A stretch of 64,000 bases of DNA, from contig RAZB01000005.1 in assembly GCA_003612515.1 (NCBI GenBank), positions 124,001 to 188,000 on the forward strand, written 5' to 3'. Below the pieces are notes generated by a model that searched no databases, was not told the DNA's origin, and saw only the letters and a list, made by a program, of their open reading frames with translations. The stretch is from a bacterium D16-34 (GTDB taxonomy: Bacteria; Actinomycetota; Coriobacteriia; Coriobacteriales; Eggerthellaceae). Below are positions 1-8,948 of the stretch, in pieces (the stretch's first letter is position 1; every line of letters starts with the position of its first letter). The position numbers and the translations under genes are program-made.

Positions 1-749
1 GGCGTGCCTTCGTCATCGGTGCCAGAAAGTGCCATGCATGGAACCTTGATGTTCTTCACACCTTCGCGAACATCCCAGTCGCGCATTTTGCCTGTTACTA
101 CAAACTCAGAAGCACCTTGCATAACCATGTAGCATTCGCCTGTGCCTTCGACCTCGTCAATGAGGTATTGCGGATAGTCGCGCTCATAAAGACCAGTTAC
201 GTGGCGCTTGTAATACTCGTCATAAGCAGTCTTAGCCTCGGGAGTGTCGTAGTTTCCAGTGCGCTCAGCTTCAGCGATGGCTTTTTGCATGTCTTCGGGC
301 ATGTACTTGATCAGGCGGTTTGCTTCATCCAACCAGGTTTGGATACGCACGGGGGAGGAGTTAATAACGAACGAGTTCACGCCGGTGTCATCTTTCATCA
401 TGCACAGCATTCCCAGCATGCCGCCCCAAGAATTGCCGAACAGATGGATGTCGTCTAAGCCTAGCGCCTCGCGAACAGCGTAAAACTCGTTGACCCACAA
501 GTCGTAGTTGTAGAAGCTGTCGTCTTGGTGGGGGATGTTTGATTTGCCGCATCCAATCTGATCATAAAAGACAATCTGGCGACCATAGCGATCAGCCATC
601 TCGGCATAGGGAAGCAGGTAGTTGTGAGTGCAGCCTGGACCTCCATGTAAGATGAGCAGGGTCTTTTTACCGGGTTGGTTTTCTCCAACAATTTTGCAAT
701 AGGTCTTGTAGCCGTTGTAATCAACGTATTCTTCGCGAATTTCTGCCAT
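1..749 (-). CDS. pip: Proline iminopeptidase-type alpha/beta hydrolase (3' end outside window)
   Basis: Removes N-terminal proline or other residues from small peptides in the cytoplasm (peptidase family S33). Read on the minus strand from the ATG at 749, which has AGGAG about 8 bases upstream, the frame stays open to base 1, so about 249 residues are visible and the C-terminus (including the catalytic His) is missing. The oxyanion motif HGGPG is at residues 35-39 and the nucleophile elbow GNSWGG is near residues 105-110 with Ser107. DQIGCGKS at about 63-70 is also typical of this family. It is transcribed divergently from gatC. The family call is firm; the exact substrate is not visible. Confidence 0.85.
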   Translation of the reverse strand, partial: MAEIREEYVDYNGYKTYCKIVGENQPGKKTLLILHGGPGCTHNYLLPYAEMADRYGRQIVFYDQIGCGKSNIPHQDDSFYNYDLWVNEFYAVREALGLDDIHLFGNSWGGMLGMLCMMKDDTGVNSFVINSSPVRIQTWLDEANRLIKYMPEDMQKAIAEAERTGNYDTPEAKTAYDEYYKRHVTGLYERDYPQYLIDEVEGTGECYMVMQGASEFVVTGKMRDWDVREGVKNIKVPCMALSGTDDEGT

Positions 750-959
750 AAGGAGATCCTTTCGAGCGTGTGATCCTATAGGGAGCAGTATGAGCACATC
801 AGATTTGCTTTACAAGTTTGTGAAAGCTTGATTTGCGAATAAAGACGTAAACGGAGCCGTGTGCGAAAATTTCACGTTGAGTCGAGCTCCGAGCGCATGA
901 GGCGTCGTGTGCTTTGCTATCATAAACGCCGTATGTTTTTTCGCCGGAAGGATATATCC

Positions 960-1271
960 ATGACAGAACATCTCTCCGAACATGATGTTCGGGATATTGC
1001 AGAATATGTGCGAATCGGGCTGACTGATGACGAGGTCGAACAAATGACGGTAGATCTCAACGCTATCATCGATTCACTGCGTCCAATAACCGAATACGAA
1101 CTCGATGGAGTTGAGCCGACGTTTCATCCTATTGGCACGCTATCAAATGTGATGCGTGATGATATGGTGGTACCAGGGTTTTCTCAGGAGGTCGCACTTG
1201 AGAATGCCTCCAAAACCCAAGACGGCAGCTTTTTGATTCCCTCAATTTTAGGCGAAGGAGGGGATCGATAA
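960..1271 (+). CDS. gatC: Glutamyl/aspartyl-tRNA amidotransferase subunit C
   Basis: Small subunit of GatCAB, which converts Glu-tRNA(Gln) and/or Asp-tRNA(Asn) to the amidated forms. 103 residues, the usual GatC length. I chose the ATG at 960 because GGAAGG lies just upstream and because the protein then begins with the normal GatC helix (EHDVRDIAEYVRIGLTDDE). A longer reading from 861 would add 33 basic residues that do not belong to the family. The stop TAA overlaps the gatA ATG (TAATG), so the genes are translationally coupled. Confidence 0.93.
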   Translation: MTEHLSEHDVRDIAEYVRIGLTDDEVEQMTVDLNAIIDSLRPITEYELDGVEPTFHPIGTLSNVMRDDMVVPGFSQEVALENASKTQDGSFLIPSILGEGGDR

Positions 1272-2842
1272 TGACTGATCAGGTATTTGGTTGCATGAGC
1301 GCATGTCAAATTCGCGAAGGCCTTGCAACTCGTCAGTTTTCTGCTCGCGAAATTGCTGACGAATCCCTTAAGCGCATTCGCGCCCTCGATGGTGCAACGC
1401 ATGCATTTTTGGAGACCACCGAGGAAATGGCATTCGAACAAGCTGCTCGTATTGACGCAGCCATCGCTTCGGATTTGTTGGACGAGATGGGGTCTTTGGC
1501 TGGTCTGCCTGCCGCTTTCAAAGACAATATGAACTTGATTGGTACCCATACAACGTGCTCGTCGCGTATGCTGGCCAACTATGTTTCGCCCTATACCGCA
1601 ACGTGTGTAAGCCGCATGTTGGCTGCCGGCGCCATTCCGCTCGGCAAGCTCAATATGGATGAGTTTGCGTTCGGTTCTTCAACTGAGACAAGCGCATTTG
1701 GTCCAACGCACAACCCTTGGAACCTCTCTTGTGTTCCGGGCGGTTCATCGGGCGGTTCGGCTGCAGCAGTTGCGGCCGGTCTGGTGAGCGTGTCGCTTGG
1801 TTCTGATACGGGCGGATCCATTCGCCAACCAGGCAGCTTCTGCGGTTTGGTGGCGGTTAAGCCTACCTATGGCGTGGTTTCGCGCTATGGCGTTGTTGCC
1901 TTTGGTAGCTCACTTGACCAGGTCGGACCGTTTACGCGTAGCGTCGAAGATGCAGCTTATTCGCTTAATGCTTTAGCGGGTCGAGATCCGCTTGATTGTA
2001 CCAGCCAGCATATCACCACAGACTTCACCGCAAATTTAAGCGAAGGCGTGCGTGGCATGCGCATTGGTGTTGTGCCCGCTTTTATGGAGGCGAAAGGTCT
2101 TACGGCTGAGGTTAAGGCGAAGGTTGAAGAGGCAGCCGATCACTTGCGTCAATTGGGCGCGGAGTTGGTGGAGGTTGATCTTCCGAATGCGCAAGCTGCA
2201 ATGAGCGCTTATTACGTGCTTGGACCGTGTGAGGCATTTAGTAATCTCGCTCGTTTTGATTCTATTCGCTATGGCTATTGCGATCCTGGTCATAAGGATA
2301 TGAATAGCCAGTATGACGCAAGCCGCGAGATTGGCTTTGGTTCAGAGGCGCGTCGTCGCATTATGCTGGGAAGCTATCTGCTTTCCGCGGGTGTCTATGA
2401 CACCTATTACTATCCGGCGCAGCAGGTTCGCACGCTTATTACGCAGGATTATGCGCGTGCATATGAGCAGGTAGATTGCATATTGGCTCCTGTTGCACCA
2501 CGAACCGCATTTGAGTTCGGCGCCATCTCAGATCCTACTGAGATGTATCTTTCGGATATGTTTACTATATCCATCAACATTGCCGGCAATGGCGGCATGA
2601 GCATGCCGGTCGGTCTTGGTGCAGAGACCGGTTTGCCAGTTGGCGTTCAGCTTATTGCGCCGCAGTTCAAAGACGAAAACATGCTGCGTGTTGCCGCTGC
2701 GCTTGAAAGCGTTTATGGACCGGCTCCGGTGGCAACGGCGTTTTTGCCAGAATCAGATTTGAGCGCTCCGGCAAACATTCCTGATGCGCGTGATGCTGTG
2801 CCGGGAGTGGTTCTTGGAGAGGAAGGTGAGTGCCGTGCGTAG
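1271..2842 (+). CDS. gatA: Glutamyl/aspartyl-tRNA amidotransferase subunit A
   Basis: Amidase subunit of GatCAB: hydrolyses glutamine (or asparagine) and passes ammonia to GatB. 523 residues, slightly longer than the typical ~485. The amidase-signature triad is intact: Lys84 in AFKDN, the cis-Ser159 in GGSSGGS and the nucleophile Ser183 in SDTGGSIRQP; the 24-residue Ser-Ser spacing matches the family. The last ~25 residues (after PESDLSAPA) are an extra tail. Start overlaps the gatC stop; the end overlaps gatB by 8 bases. Operon gatC-gatA-gatB. Confidence 0.96.
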   Translation: MTDQVFGCMSACQIREGLATRQFSAREIADESLKRIRALDGATHAFLETTEEMAFEQAARIDAAIASDLLDEMGSLAGLPAAFKDNMNLIGTHTTCSSRMLANYVSPYTATCVSRMLAAGAIPLGKLNMDEFAFGSSTETSAFGPTHNPWNLSCVPGGSSGGSAAAVAAGLVSVSLGSDTGGSIRQPGSFCGLVAVKPTYGVVSRYGVVAFGSSLDQVGPFTRSVEDAAYSLNALAGRDPLDCTSQHITTDFTANLSEGVRGMRIGVVPAFMEAKGLTAEVKAKVEEAADHLRQLGAELVEVDLPNAQAAMSAYYVLGPCEAFSNLARFDSIRYGYCDPGHKDMNSQYDASREIGFGSEARRRIMLGSYLLSAGVYDTYYYPAQQVRTLITQDYARAYEQVDCILAPVAPRTAFEFGAISDPTEMYLSDMFTISINIAGNGGMSMPVGLGAETGLPVGVQLIAPQFKDENMLRVAAALESVYGPAPVATAFLPESDLSAPANIPDARDAVPGVVLGEEGECRA

Positions 2843-4409
2843 TCTTGAAGAGGTGCTCGTTGACTGGGAAGCAGTCATTGGACTTGAGATTCATGCTGAG
2901 CTCACCACGCTTGAAACAAAAATGTTTTGCAACTGCAAGTTGGAATTTGGCGCCGATCCAAATACGCATACCTGTCCGGTGTGTTTAGGTTTGCCCGGAG
3001 CGTTGCCGGTGCCTAATCGTGCGGCAATTGAGTCAATCGTGCTGGCTGGTTTGGCTACCAATTGCGATATTGAAAAGCGCTCTATGTTTTATCGCAAAAA
3101 CTATATGTACCCCGATATGCCCAAGAATTTCCAGACCACGCAAGGTCCGGTTGCCTTTTGCATGCGCGGACATCTTGATTTAGACGTTGACGGGCCGGCA
3201 GCTAAGGAGCGCTATCAGCTCGATAAGCTTGCTGTTGGCGAGGAGCGCGAAAACATCATTCGCACTGATTCTGGTTACAAAGCTCACGTGGGCATCACGC
3301 GTATTCATATGGAGGAAGACGCCGGCAAGATGGTGCATCTTGGTGGTGGCGAAGGTCGCATTGCGGGTGCAACGCATAGCTTGGTTGACTACAATCGCGC
3401 AGGTACGCCACTCATTGAGTTGGTGACCGAACCTGATCTTCGCACGCCGGAAGAAGCTCGTTTGTTTATGCAGAAGCTTCGCCAAATTTATCTCGCAATT
3501 GGTATTTCTGACTGTTCTATGGAAGAGGGCTCGCTGCGCTGTGATGGAAACGTGTCATTGCGTCGCCGTGGAGCAAAAGAGTTCGGCACCAAGACAGAGC
3601 TTAAAAACATGAACAGTTTCAAGAACTTGCACGATGGTCTTGCTTATGAGATTTGTCGCCAGGCTGAAGTTCTTGAAGAGGGCGGTCAGATTTATCAGGA
3701 AACGCGTCATTGGGATCCTACGCAGAAGCGCACTATTGTTATGCGCGTAAAGGAAACCGCTGACGACTATCGCTTGTTCCCTGAGCCTGATCTGGCTCCC
3801 TATGATCTGTCGGATGAGTTTATTGAGTCGGTTCGCGCCAAATTGCCTGAGCTCCCAGAGCAAAAAGCATTGCGCTTCGCACAAGATTTTGCGCTGTCTG
3901 CTTATGATGCGCGTCATTTGGTTGAGCATCGCGAAACAGCGGCGTTTTTCGAAAAATGCATGCAGTTAGCTGGTGCGGATGCGGCAACACTTTCAAAGCC
4001 CATTGCAAATCTCATCATCAATGATGTGACCGCATATCTCAACGCCAACGAAGGTGTCGTGCTGGCTGATACCCAATTCACTCCAGCTCGCGCAATTGAG
4101 CTTGTGCGCCTTTTGGCTGACGACACCATTTCGTCGAAACAGGCGAAAGAAGTATTTTCTGCCGTGATGGAAGAGGGGCTTGACCCGGCTGCGATTGTTG
4201 AAGCTCGCGGTATGAAGCAGGTAAGCGACACCGGTGCAATTGAGGCGGTTGTCGATGGTGTGCTCGCTGCAAACCCCGATAAGGTTGAGCAGTACAAAGG
4301 TGGTAAGACCGGACTGATTGGCTTTTTCGTTGGTCAATGCATGAAAGAGATGAAGGGACAGGGAAACCCTAAGGTCATCAATGAGCTGTTAGCGAAGAAG
4401 CTTTCGTAG
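2835..4409 (+). CDS. gatB: Glutamyl/aspartyl-tRNA amidotransferase subunit B
   Basis: Kinase/transamidase subunit that activates the misacylated tRNA and receives ammonia from GatA. The N-terminal GatB catalytic domain starts with VIGLEIHAEL and carries the zinc-type cysteines CNC and CPVC within the first 60 residues; the C-terminal YqeY-like tail ends with GQCMKEMKGQGNPKVINELL. I prefer the GTG at 2835 (524 residues) because GGAGAGGAAG sits about 9 bases upstream. The GTG at 2826 and the codon at 2784 are alternatives, but they are too close to or upstream of that ribosome site. A strong terminator follows. Confidence 0.95.
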   Translation: MRSLEEVLVDWEAVIGLEIHAELTTLETKMFCNCKLEFGADPNTHTCPVCLGLPGALPVPNRAAIESIVLAGLATNCDIEKRSMFYRKNYMYPDMPKNFQTTQGPVAFCMRGHLDLDVDGPAAKERYQLDKLAVGEERENIIRTDSGYKAHVGITRIHMEEDAGKMVHLGGGEGRIAGATHSLVDYNRAGTPLIELVTEPDLRTPEEARLFMQKLRQIYLAIGISDCSMEEGSLRCDGNVSLRRRGAKEFGTKTELKNMNSFKNLHDGLAYEICRQAEVLEEGGQIYQETRHWDPTQKRTIVMRVKETADDYRLFPEPDLAPYDLSDEFIESVRAKLPELPEQKALRFAQDFALSAYDARHLVEHRETAAFFEKCMQLAGADAATLSKPIANLIINDVTAYLNANEGVVLADTQFTPARAIELVRLLADDTISSKQAKEVFSAVMEEGLDPAAIVEARGMKQVSDTGAIEAVVDGVLAANPDKVEQYKGGKTGLIGFFVGQCMKEMKGQGNPKVINELLAKKLS

Positions 4410-4443
4410 TTTAAGCCGACAATCGTTTAGCGAACAACAAGAT

Positions 4444-4481
4444 AATGGGCGCCTTTCGTTTTGAAGGCGCCCATTGCTTTT
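4444..4481 (+). terminator. Intrinsic terminator of gatCAB
   Basis: Perfect 12-bp stem AATGGGCGCCTT / AAGGCGCCCATT around an 8-base loop, followed by GCTTTT. It lies between the convergent gatB and ABC permease genes and may serve both strands. Confidence 0.85.
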
Positions 4482-4515
4482 CCGAGAGGACGTTTGCTGC
4501 GCTGGCTTATTGCAC

Positions 4516-6732
4516 TTAGGAAGACTTTGTCGTTAGCCCTCCTTTGACAATGGATCGTGCAGTGAGATAGGTGATCAGCAAGTATCCTCCATAGACCACC
4601 AGCACCAGTGCCAAGGTCATAAGAATGGGAGTTAATGGCGAGACGCCAAACGCATCAAAGAGCGAATCTGAGAGCACTGACACTGCGCAAGCACTGTGGC
4701 AAAGTGCTAGACCAAGCGGTAGTAAGAAGTAGATGAGAATCTGAGCCAACACCGATCTGTTAATAACGCGCTTATCGCAGCCGAGTTTATAAAGTGTCCG
4801 ATAACGTTTTGTGGCATCGGAGATCTGCGATAGTTGCTGAATTGCCAGAATAGCTGCAGTTGAAACAAGGAAGATGAGTCCAATATAGAGTGCGAGATAG
4901 GTGATCATGAGGCGAAGGCCGTTGGCTTGAATGAGCAATTCGTTCGCTGTCAAAAGGCGCGTTACCGGCCACAGCAAACTAGCCCATTTGTCATTTGCTC
5001 CAGCTGTGCCCTTTTCAAATCCGCCCATATCGATCGGTTGAACACTTGCAATAATATTGCCAAGCGCTGTGTCGTTTTCCTCTTCAGTCAGACCGTTATC
5101 TGCATACATGATATTTAAACGCTGCTCCCAAGGAATGAGATCTTCTGCGCGAAGCGCGTCAATAGCATCATCGGGTAAGACAAATACCAGTGTCGAAGCT
5201 TTCATCATGTTGTCTTCGAGCTGGGTTGGATAAAGCGGACCCTCAAGAACGTAAGTTTCGCCTGCTACATCCAAAGAGATTTCGGTTTCCAAAAAGGCTT
5301 TTGCAAGCGGATCTGAAAGTTCGAGATTGTTGACAATGGCGCAACTGCCGGGATTGATTTGAATTGCATCTTCGCCTTGCAAGTTTCGCGTGGCATTGAA
5401 ATCACTTTGCGAAATGACTGAAACAAGCGTATCGCGAACAGAGTTGATTTCGGAAAGGTCAAGGTTAAGATTGGGGTTTTTCTTTTCCATTTGGTCAATG
5501 AGTGTCCCATAACTCACATTAGGAACCTCATAGAATGAAACTTGCGCAGTGGCTGCCACTGTTTTGTCCCAGAGCTCAGGATCACCTTCGCGCAGACACG
5601 CGGCCATATCCCAATCGTATGATTCTGCTTGTGCGAGGCGCTCAGGAGCATATTCTTGCATTTCTTGACGACGCAAGGTGATGTCGTCAGACGAACTTGC
5701 TACGCTCCCGTCAGGACCATACCAGACAGCGGAGGTAAGCGTTGCGCTATAGGGGTTTGCTTGCAAGGTGTTGTTGACAAACAGATCAACCATGCCCATT
5801 CCCACAGAGAATACGGTGATTGAGAAGAAAAGCAGAACGCATACTATCCACAGAGAGGCAAAAGCGGTATTTACGCGACTTGCAATTTGCCTGACCGTAA
5901 AGGGGCGAATGCCTTTGAGATAGATATGTTTTGCGCGCGTAATCAGGGCGATAACAAATCCCGAAAGCGACCAGAAAAACAACAGTGACCCCAAAAGCAT
6001 GGCAATGGTTGCCTGGTAAAACTTCGGATCATCAAGCATGACAAGCCCATTTTCGTTGAGGCGAATGTAGGCGAAAGCCAATATGCCAATTGAGGCCAAA
6101 AAGACAATGAAGCAGACAATCGGGTTGCGCATATGAGTGCGCTCGTTTTTTTCGTCAGCATGAAGCAGGTTTATGAGTTTATAGCGGTTAATGGTTGTGG
6201 CGTTGAGCAGGGCAACTATCGCATAGATGATCGCAAAGCAAACAAGCGTGGTCAGGCATCCGTCAACAGAGAAGATGAACTGATATTGTGTCATCGTTAC
6301 TTGAAAGAGGAGTGCAGTAAAAAACGAGAGCGCCTGTGACAGTAAAACTCCTACTCCAAGTCCAATCACCAAAGAAACGCTTCCGACCAGCATGGTTTCA
6401 TAAAGCACCATACGAGAGACGTGCAAAGCATTCATGCCCAAAATAAGATAGGTGCCAAATTCCTTCTTGCGTCGACGGATAAGGAATTGATTCGCATACA
6501 AAATGAGAAATGCGAGCACAACAGCAATGACACCAGAAAACATGTTGAGAAATTGCTGTGTCAAATCAAACATGCGCGAGGAAGCGTTTGCATGCAGGTC
6601 GAAAAGCACTTGCTGACTTCCGATTGAGTTGAATGCATAAAAAACCGCAACGCCAAAGAGGAGGGTGACAAAATAGATGGTGTAATCTTTGACGCAGCGA
6701 CGAATGTTGCGCAGCGCAAGCTTAAGATACAT
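4516..6732 (-). CDS. FtsX-type ABC permease of a Bce-like peptide detoxification system
   Basis: Large permease expected to work with the ATPase encoded just upstream, removing membrane-active antimicrobial peptides and sensing them together with the kinase. About 738 residues from the ATG at 6732, which has a strong GGAGGTGA 9 bases upstream; the TTG at 6750 lies inside that region and is rejected. The hydrophobicity pattern is BceB-like: a helix at ~20-40, three helices to ~residue 180, more around 200-310, a long extracellular stretch (~310-590) and three C-terminal helices. The ATPase stop lies inside its ribosome site, so the two are coupled. BceB proteins of Firmicutes are usually ~650 residues, so the outer domain here is somewhat larger. 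Its ligand cannot be read from sequence. Confidence 0.85.
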   Translation of the reverse strand: MYLKLALRNIRRCVKDYTIYFVTLLFGVAVFYAFNSIGSQQVLFDLHANASSRMFDLTQQFLNMFSGVIAVVLAFLILYANQFLIRRRKKEFGTYLILGMNALHVSRMVLYETMLVGSVSLVIGLGVGVLLSQALSFFTALLFQVTMTQYQFIFSVDGCLTTLVCFAIIYAIVALLNATTINRYKLINLLHADEKNERTHMRNPIVCFIVFLASIGILAFAYIRLNENGLVMLDDPKFYQATIAMLLGSLLFFWSLSGFVIALITRAKHIYLKGIRPFTVRQIASRVNTAFASLWIVCVLLFFSITVFSVGMGMVDLFVNNTLQANPYSATLTSAVWYGPDGSVASSSDDITLRRQEMQEYAPERLAQAESYDWDMAACLREGDPELWDKTVAATAQVSFYEVPNVSYGTLIDQMEKKNPNLNLDLSEINSVRDTLVSVISQSDFNATRNLQGEDAIQINPGSCAIVNNLELSDPLAKAFLETEISLDVAGETYVLEGPLYPTQLEDNMMKASTLVFVLPDDAIDALRAEDLIPWEQRLNIMYADNGLTEEENDTALGNIIASVQPIDMGGFEKGTAGANDKWASLLWPVTRLLTANELLIQANGLRLMITYLALYIGLIFLVSTAAILAIQQLSQISDATKRYRTLYKLGCDKRVINRSVLAQILIYFLLPLGLALCHSACAVSVLSDSLFDAFGVSPLTPILMTLALVLVVYGGYLLITYLTARSIVKGGLTTKSS

Positions 6733-7615
6733 GACCTGCTTCACCTCCAAGAAATGCCATTACCTCCATGATGCGGCCGAAGAAGGCGTCGTGTGAGTCA
6801 TCGCCGCGACGCAACTCATTAAAGAGCGTGCCGTCTTTGATGAAAAGTACACGAGAGGTATACGATGCGGCGAAGGCGTCATGGGTGACCATCATGATGG
6901 TGGCTCCCATTTGGGTGTTTAACATTTCCAGCATCTCAAGCATGACGGCTGCTGATCGAGAATCAAGAGCGCCGGTTGGCTCGTCGGCTAAAACAAGCTT
7001 TGGGTCGGCTATCATGGCGCGCGCCGCAGCTATGCGCTGTTTTTGACCACCTGACATTTGATAGGGGTATTTTGAGAGCACGTCACTTACTCCCAATTGA
7101 GCGGCGATAGCGTTTACGCGCGGAGGGATTTGGGATGCGGGGGCACCCTTAATCGTGAGGGCAAGTGATATGTTTTCAAAACCGGTAAGCGTGTCAAGCA
7201 AATTTGAATCTTGGAAGATGAAGCCCAGATCGTCACGGCGAAACTTGGTCAAAGCGCGCTTTGAAAGCGTCGTGATGTCGCGACCTGCAACATAGATATG
7301 TCCACTGCTTGCGGTGTCAATGGTTGAGATGCAGTTGAGAAGCGTTGTCTTGCCAGAACCTGACGGACCCATAATGGCGACGAATTCGCCTTGCTCAACA
7401 TCAAATGAAATACCGGCAAGCGCATGGGTGAGAGACTCTTTGCTCCCGTACACTTTTTCAAGCGCGCGCACAGAAAGCAGTGATCCGGTATACAGCGGCG
7501 TTTGTGCACCGGCTGCATAGGGTTGTTGGGTGGAGTAGAGAACTTCAAGTGGAGCCGCGTTGTTGTCGACGGTGGGCACTTGAGCAGATGCTGGTTTGCT
7601 ATAAATCTCAGTCAT
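6722..7615 (-). CDS. ABC transporter ATPase, Bce/MacB-like
   Basis: Energises the FtsX-type permease downstream. 297 residues with Walker A GPSGSGKT at 83-90, signature MSGGQKQR (Leu to Met at the first position), Walker B LVLADEPTGALD and the H-loop His in VTHDAF. It carries an unusual ~45-residue N-terminal extension, rich in Ala/Pro/Thr, before the ATPase fold; BceA homologues normally start directly at the fold. The start ATG at 7615 has AAGGAG upstream, and that ribosome site lies inside the 3' end of the 32-residue ORF. Ends inside the permease ribosome site. Confidence 0.92.
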   Translation of the reverse strand: MTEIYSKPASAQVPTVDNNAAPLEVLYSTQQPYAAGAQTPLYTGSLLSVRALEKVYGSKESLTHALAGISFDVEQGEFVAIMGPSGSGKTTLLNCISTIDTASSGHIYVAGRDITTLSKRALTKFRRDDLGFIFQDSNLLDTLTGFENISLALTIKGAPASQIPPRVNAIAAQLGVSDVLSKYPYQMSGGQKQRIAAARAMIADPKLVLADEPTGALDSRSAAVMLEMLEMLNTQMGATIMMVTHDAFAASYTSRVLFIKDGTLFNELRRGDDSHDAFFGRIMEVMAFLGGEAGHVS

Positions 7616-7617
7616 GG

Positions 7618-7716
7618 CTACTTACTCCTTGTAACGCAGGGTACTTGGTGCGCAACAAATGCGCCTACAGCTACCAGTGCTGCAATCGCAATGCATAGTT
7701 TAGCGGGAGTTTTCAT
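7618..7716 (-). CDS. Candidate 32-residue single-pass membrane peptide in the Bce-like operon
   Basis: Reading the minus strand from the ATG at 7716 gives a 32-residue ORF: a short basic start (MKTPAK), a ~18-residue hydrophobic run rich in Ala/Val/Ile, and a polar tail ending with TRSK before TAG. GGAAGG lies about 8 bases upstream, and the stop is 2 bases from the ATPase start, whose ribosome site is inside this ORF. The promoter and the operator lie directly upstream, so this would be the first gene of the transporter transcript. I recognise no family. It could be a membrane micropeptide regulating the transporter, or a short leader that couples translation. Seen: ORF, ribosome site, topology. 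Inferred: that it is expressed. Confidence 0.55.
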   Translation of the reverse strand: MKTPAKLCIAIAALVAVGAFVAHQVPCVTRSK

Positions 7717-7763
7717 ATGCGTCCTTCCAGTAGATGATCGGTTTTGACGATTTCGTCATTTCA

Positions 7764-7791
7764 ATCATAGGGAAGGCATCTTACGCAACAA
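7764..7791 (-). promoter_or_regulatory. Predicted promoter of the micropeptide-ATPase-permease operon
   Basis: On the minus strand, -35 TTGTTG (7786-7791) and -10 TATGAT (7764-7769) are separated by 16 bases, about 50 bases upstream of the 32-residue ORF. The BceR-like operator is roughly 20 bases further upstream, as expected for an activator. Confidence 0.5.
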
Positions 7792-7808
7792 ATCGAATTG
7801 CCTTACAT

Positions 7809-8948
7809 CTACCTTACAATAGTGTTAGGTAGATGCGTTAAGAGTCTGAGCCTATCATGAGGAAAGCTGAGAAGTGCTCGGGTGCCTGTGCCTTCTTCGC
7901 TGGCAAAGGTAATATCAAGGCCGAGCGATTCGCAGAGTTTTGCCACTAAATACAGACCCATCCCGGTTGCGCTTCCTTGCTTTCTACCTACTTGACCGAT
8001 ATATCCGCGTTCGAATATTCGTGGCATATCAGCTGCAGGAATGCCGCAGCCGTTGTCGGCAACTTGAAGCACGGTTCGCCCGTTCGGGGTGTTAGCGTCG
8101 TAGATTTCAGCACTAAAGGTAAGCGTTGTTGCCCCGTATTTCGCTGCATTGACAACAAATTGGCTGATAATGAACACAGACCAGGCCTCATCGGTGAGCA
8201 CGCTGAGCTTTTCGTCGAGTTTGAAATTAAGCGAAACACCTTGCTCAATGAGCAAACGCGCATTTCGCTTGCAAGCTTCTTGACAGATTGCAAGCAGATT
8301 AACTTCGCGAATAGCATAGTCTTTTGAGGCGGCAGCTGAGCGCGCATAGTAGAGCGCCTGATCGACTTGTAGTTCAATGCGTTCAACTTCGCGTGCGATT
8401 TTGGCAGCCTGCGAATCGTGCGAGTGAGCGAGGATAAGCTTTATAGCAGCAAGCGGAGTTTTTATTTCGTGTATCCACGCCTCGATATATTCGCGATAAG
8501 CGCTTGTTTGTTCGACGATGCTTTCTTGTTCGGTGTTGGCTTTTTTTGAAACGATAGTTGCTGCACCATAGGCAATGCGGCCATCCAAAAATGCAGGTTC
8601 GCTCACAAGTGAGGTGAGATATGACGCAGCACTAAGATGCGTGACGGCATTTTCAAGTTCGCGATAAAATGCCACCTTTCGACAGTAATCTATGGCCGCT
8701 ATAAGCAACGTGCAACCAGCAACAATCGAAATAATTGCAATTACTCCTGAGATCGTGATGCCAAGAATGCGCAGCATAACACTGATGACAAACAGACAGA
8801 GTATGACAAGGGCGACAGAGAAGAGATGGTCGCGAATATAGGACGTTACCGTATAGGCGGGCATATCGGAATCAAACTTTTCAAGCTGTGCGTGTGGGGT
8901 GGGGCTGTCAGCTTGTGTGTCACCAGGTTTAGCTTGTCTTTTGCTCAT
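7809..8948 (-). CDS. Intramembrane-sensing histidine kinase, BceS-like
   Basis: Membrane kinase that would pass signals from the transporter to the adjacent response regulator. 379 residues: ~40-residue hydrophilic N-terminus, two closely spaced membrane helices (~43-59 and ~66-87) with almost no extracellular loop (the mark of intramembrane-sensing kinases), a HisKA region with the phosphoacceptor His160 in WIHEIKTPL, N box NAAKYG, and ATP-lid motifs DNGCGIP and GMGLYL. The ATG at 8948 overlaps the response-regulator stop by 4 bases. The gene's 3' end contains the operator for the transporter operon. Confidence 0.9.
   Translation of the reverse strand: MSKRQAKPGDTQADSPTPHAQLEKFDSDMPAYTVTSYIRDHLFSVALVILCLFVISVMLRILGITISGVIAIISIVAGCTLLIAAIDYCRKVAFYRELENAVTHLSAASYLTSLVSEPAFLDGRIAYGAATIVSKKANTEQESIVEQTSAYREYIEAWIHEIKTPLAAIKLILAHSHDSQAAKIAREVERIELQVDQALYYARSAAASKDYAIREVNLLAICQEACKRNARLLIEQGVSLNFKLDEKLSVLTDEAWSVFIISQFVVNAAKYGATTLTFSAEIYDANTPNGRTVLQVADNGCGIPAADMPRIFERGYIGQVGRKQGSATGMGLYLVAKLCESLGLDITFASEEGTGTRALLSFPHDRLRLLTHLPNTIVR
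7814..7827 (-). promoter_or_regulatory. BceR-like operator (TAACA-N4-TGTAA)
   Basis: Minus-strand TAACACTATTGTAA fits the pattern TNACA-N4-TGTAA that I recall for response regulators of Bce-type systems in Firmicutes. It is part of a larger inverted repeat (7806-7835; 12-base arms with one mismatch), and another TGTAA half site follows 6 bases downstream. It overlaps the last codons of the kinase gene and sits upstream of the predicted transporter promoter. Confidence 0.6.

Noticed and set aside
461-724. Minus-strand ORF of 87 residues over the iminopeptidase
   Set aside because: It is a frame shadow. The real frame starts at 749 and shows HGGPG and GNSWGG.
861-959. N-terminal extension of GatC
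   Set aside because: Basic residues without family similarity; the ATG at 960 has a good ribosome site.
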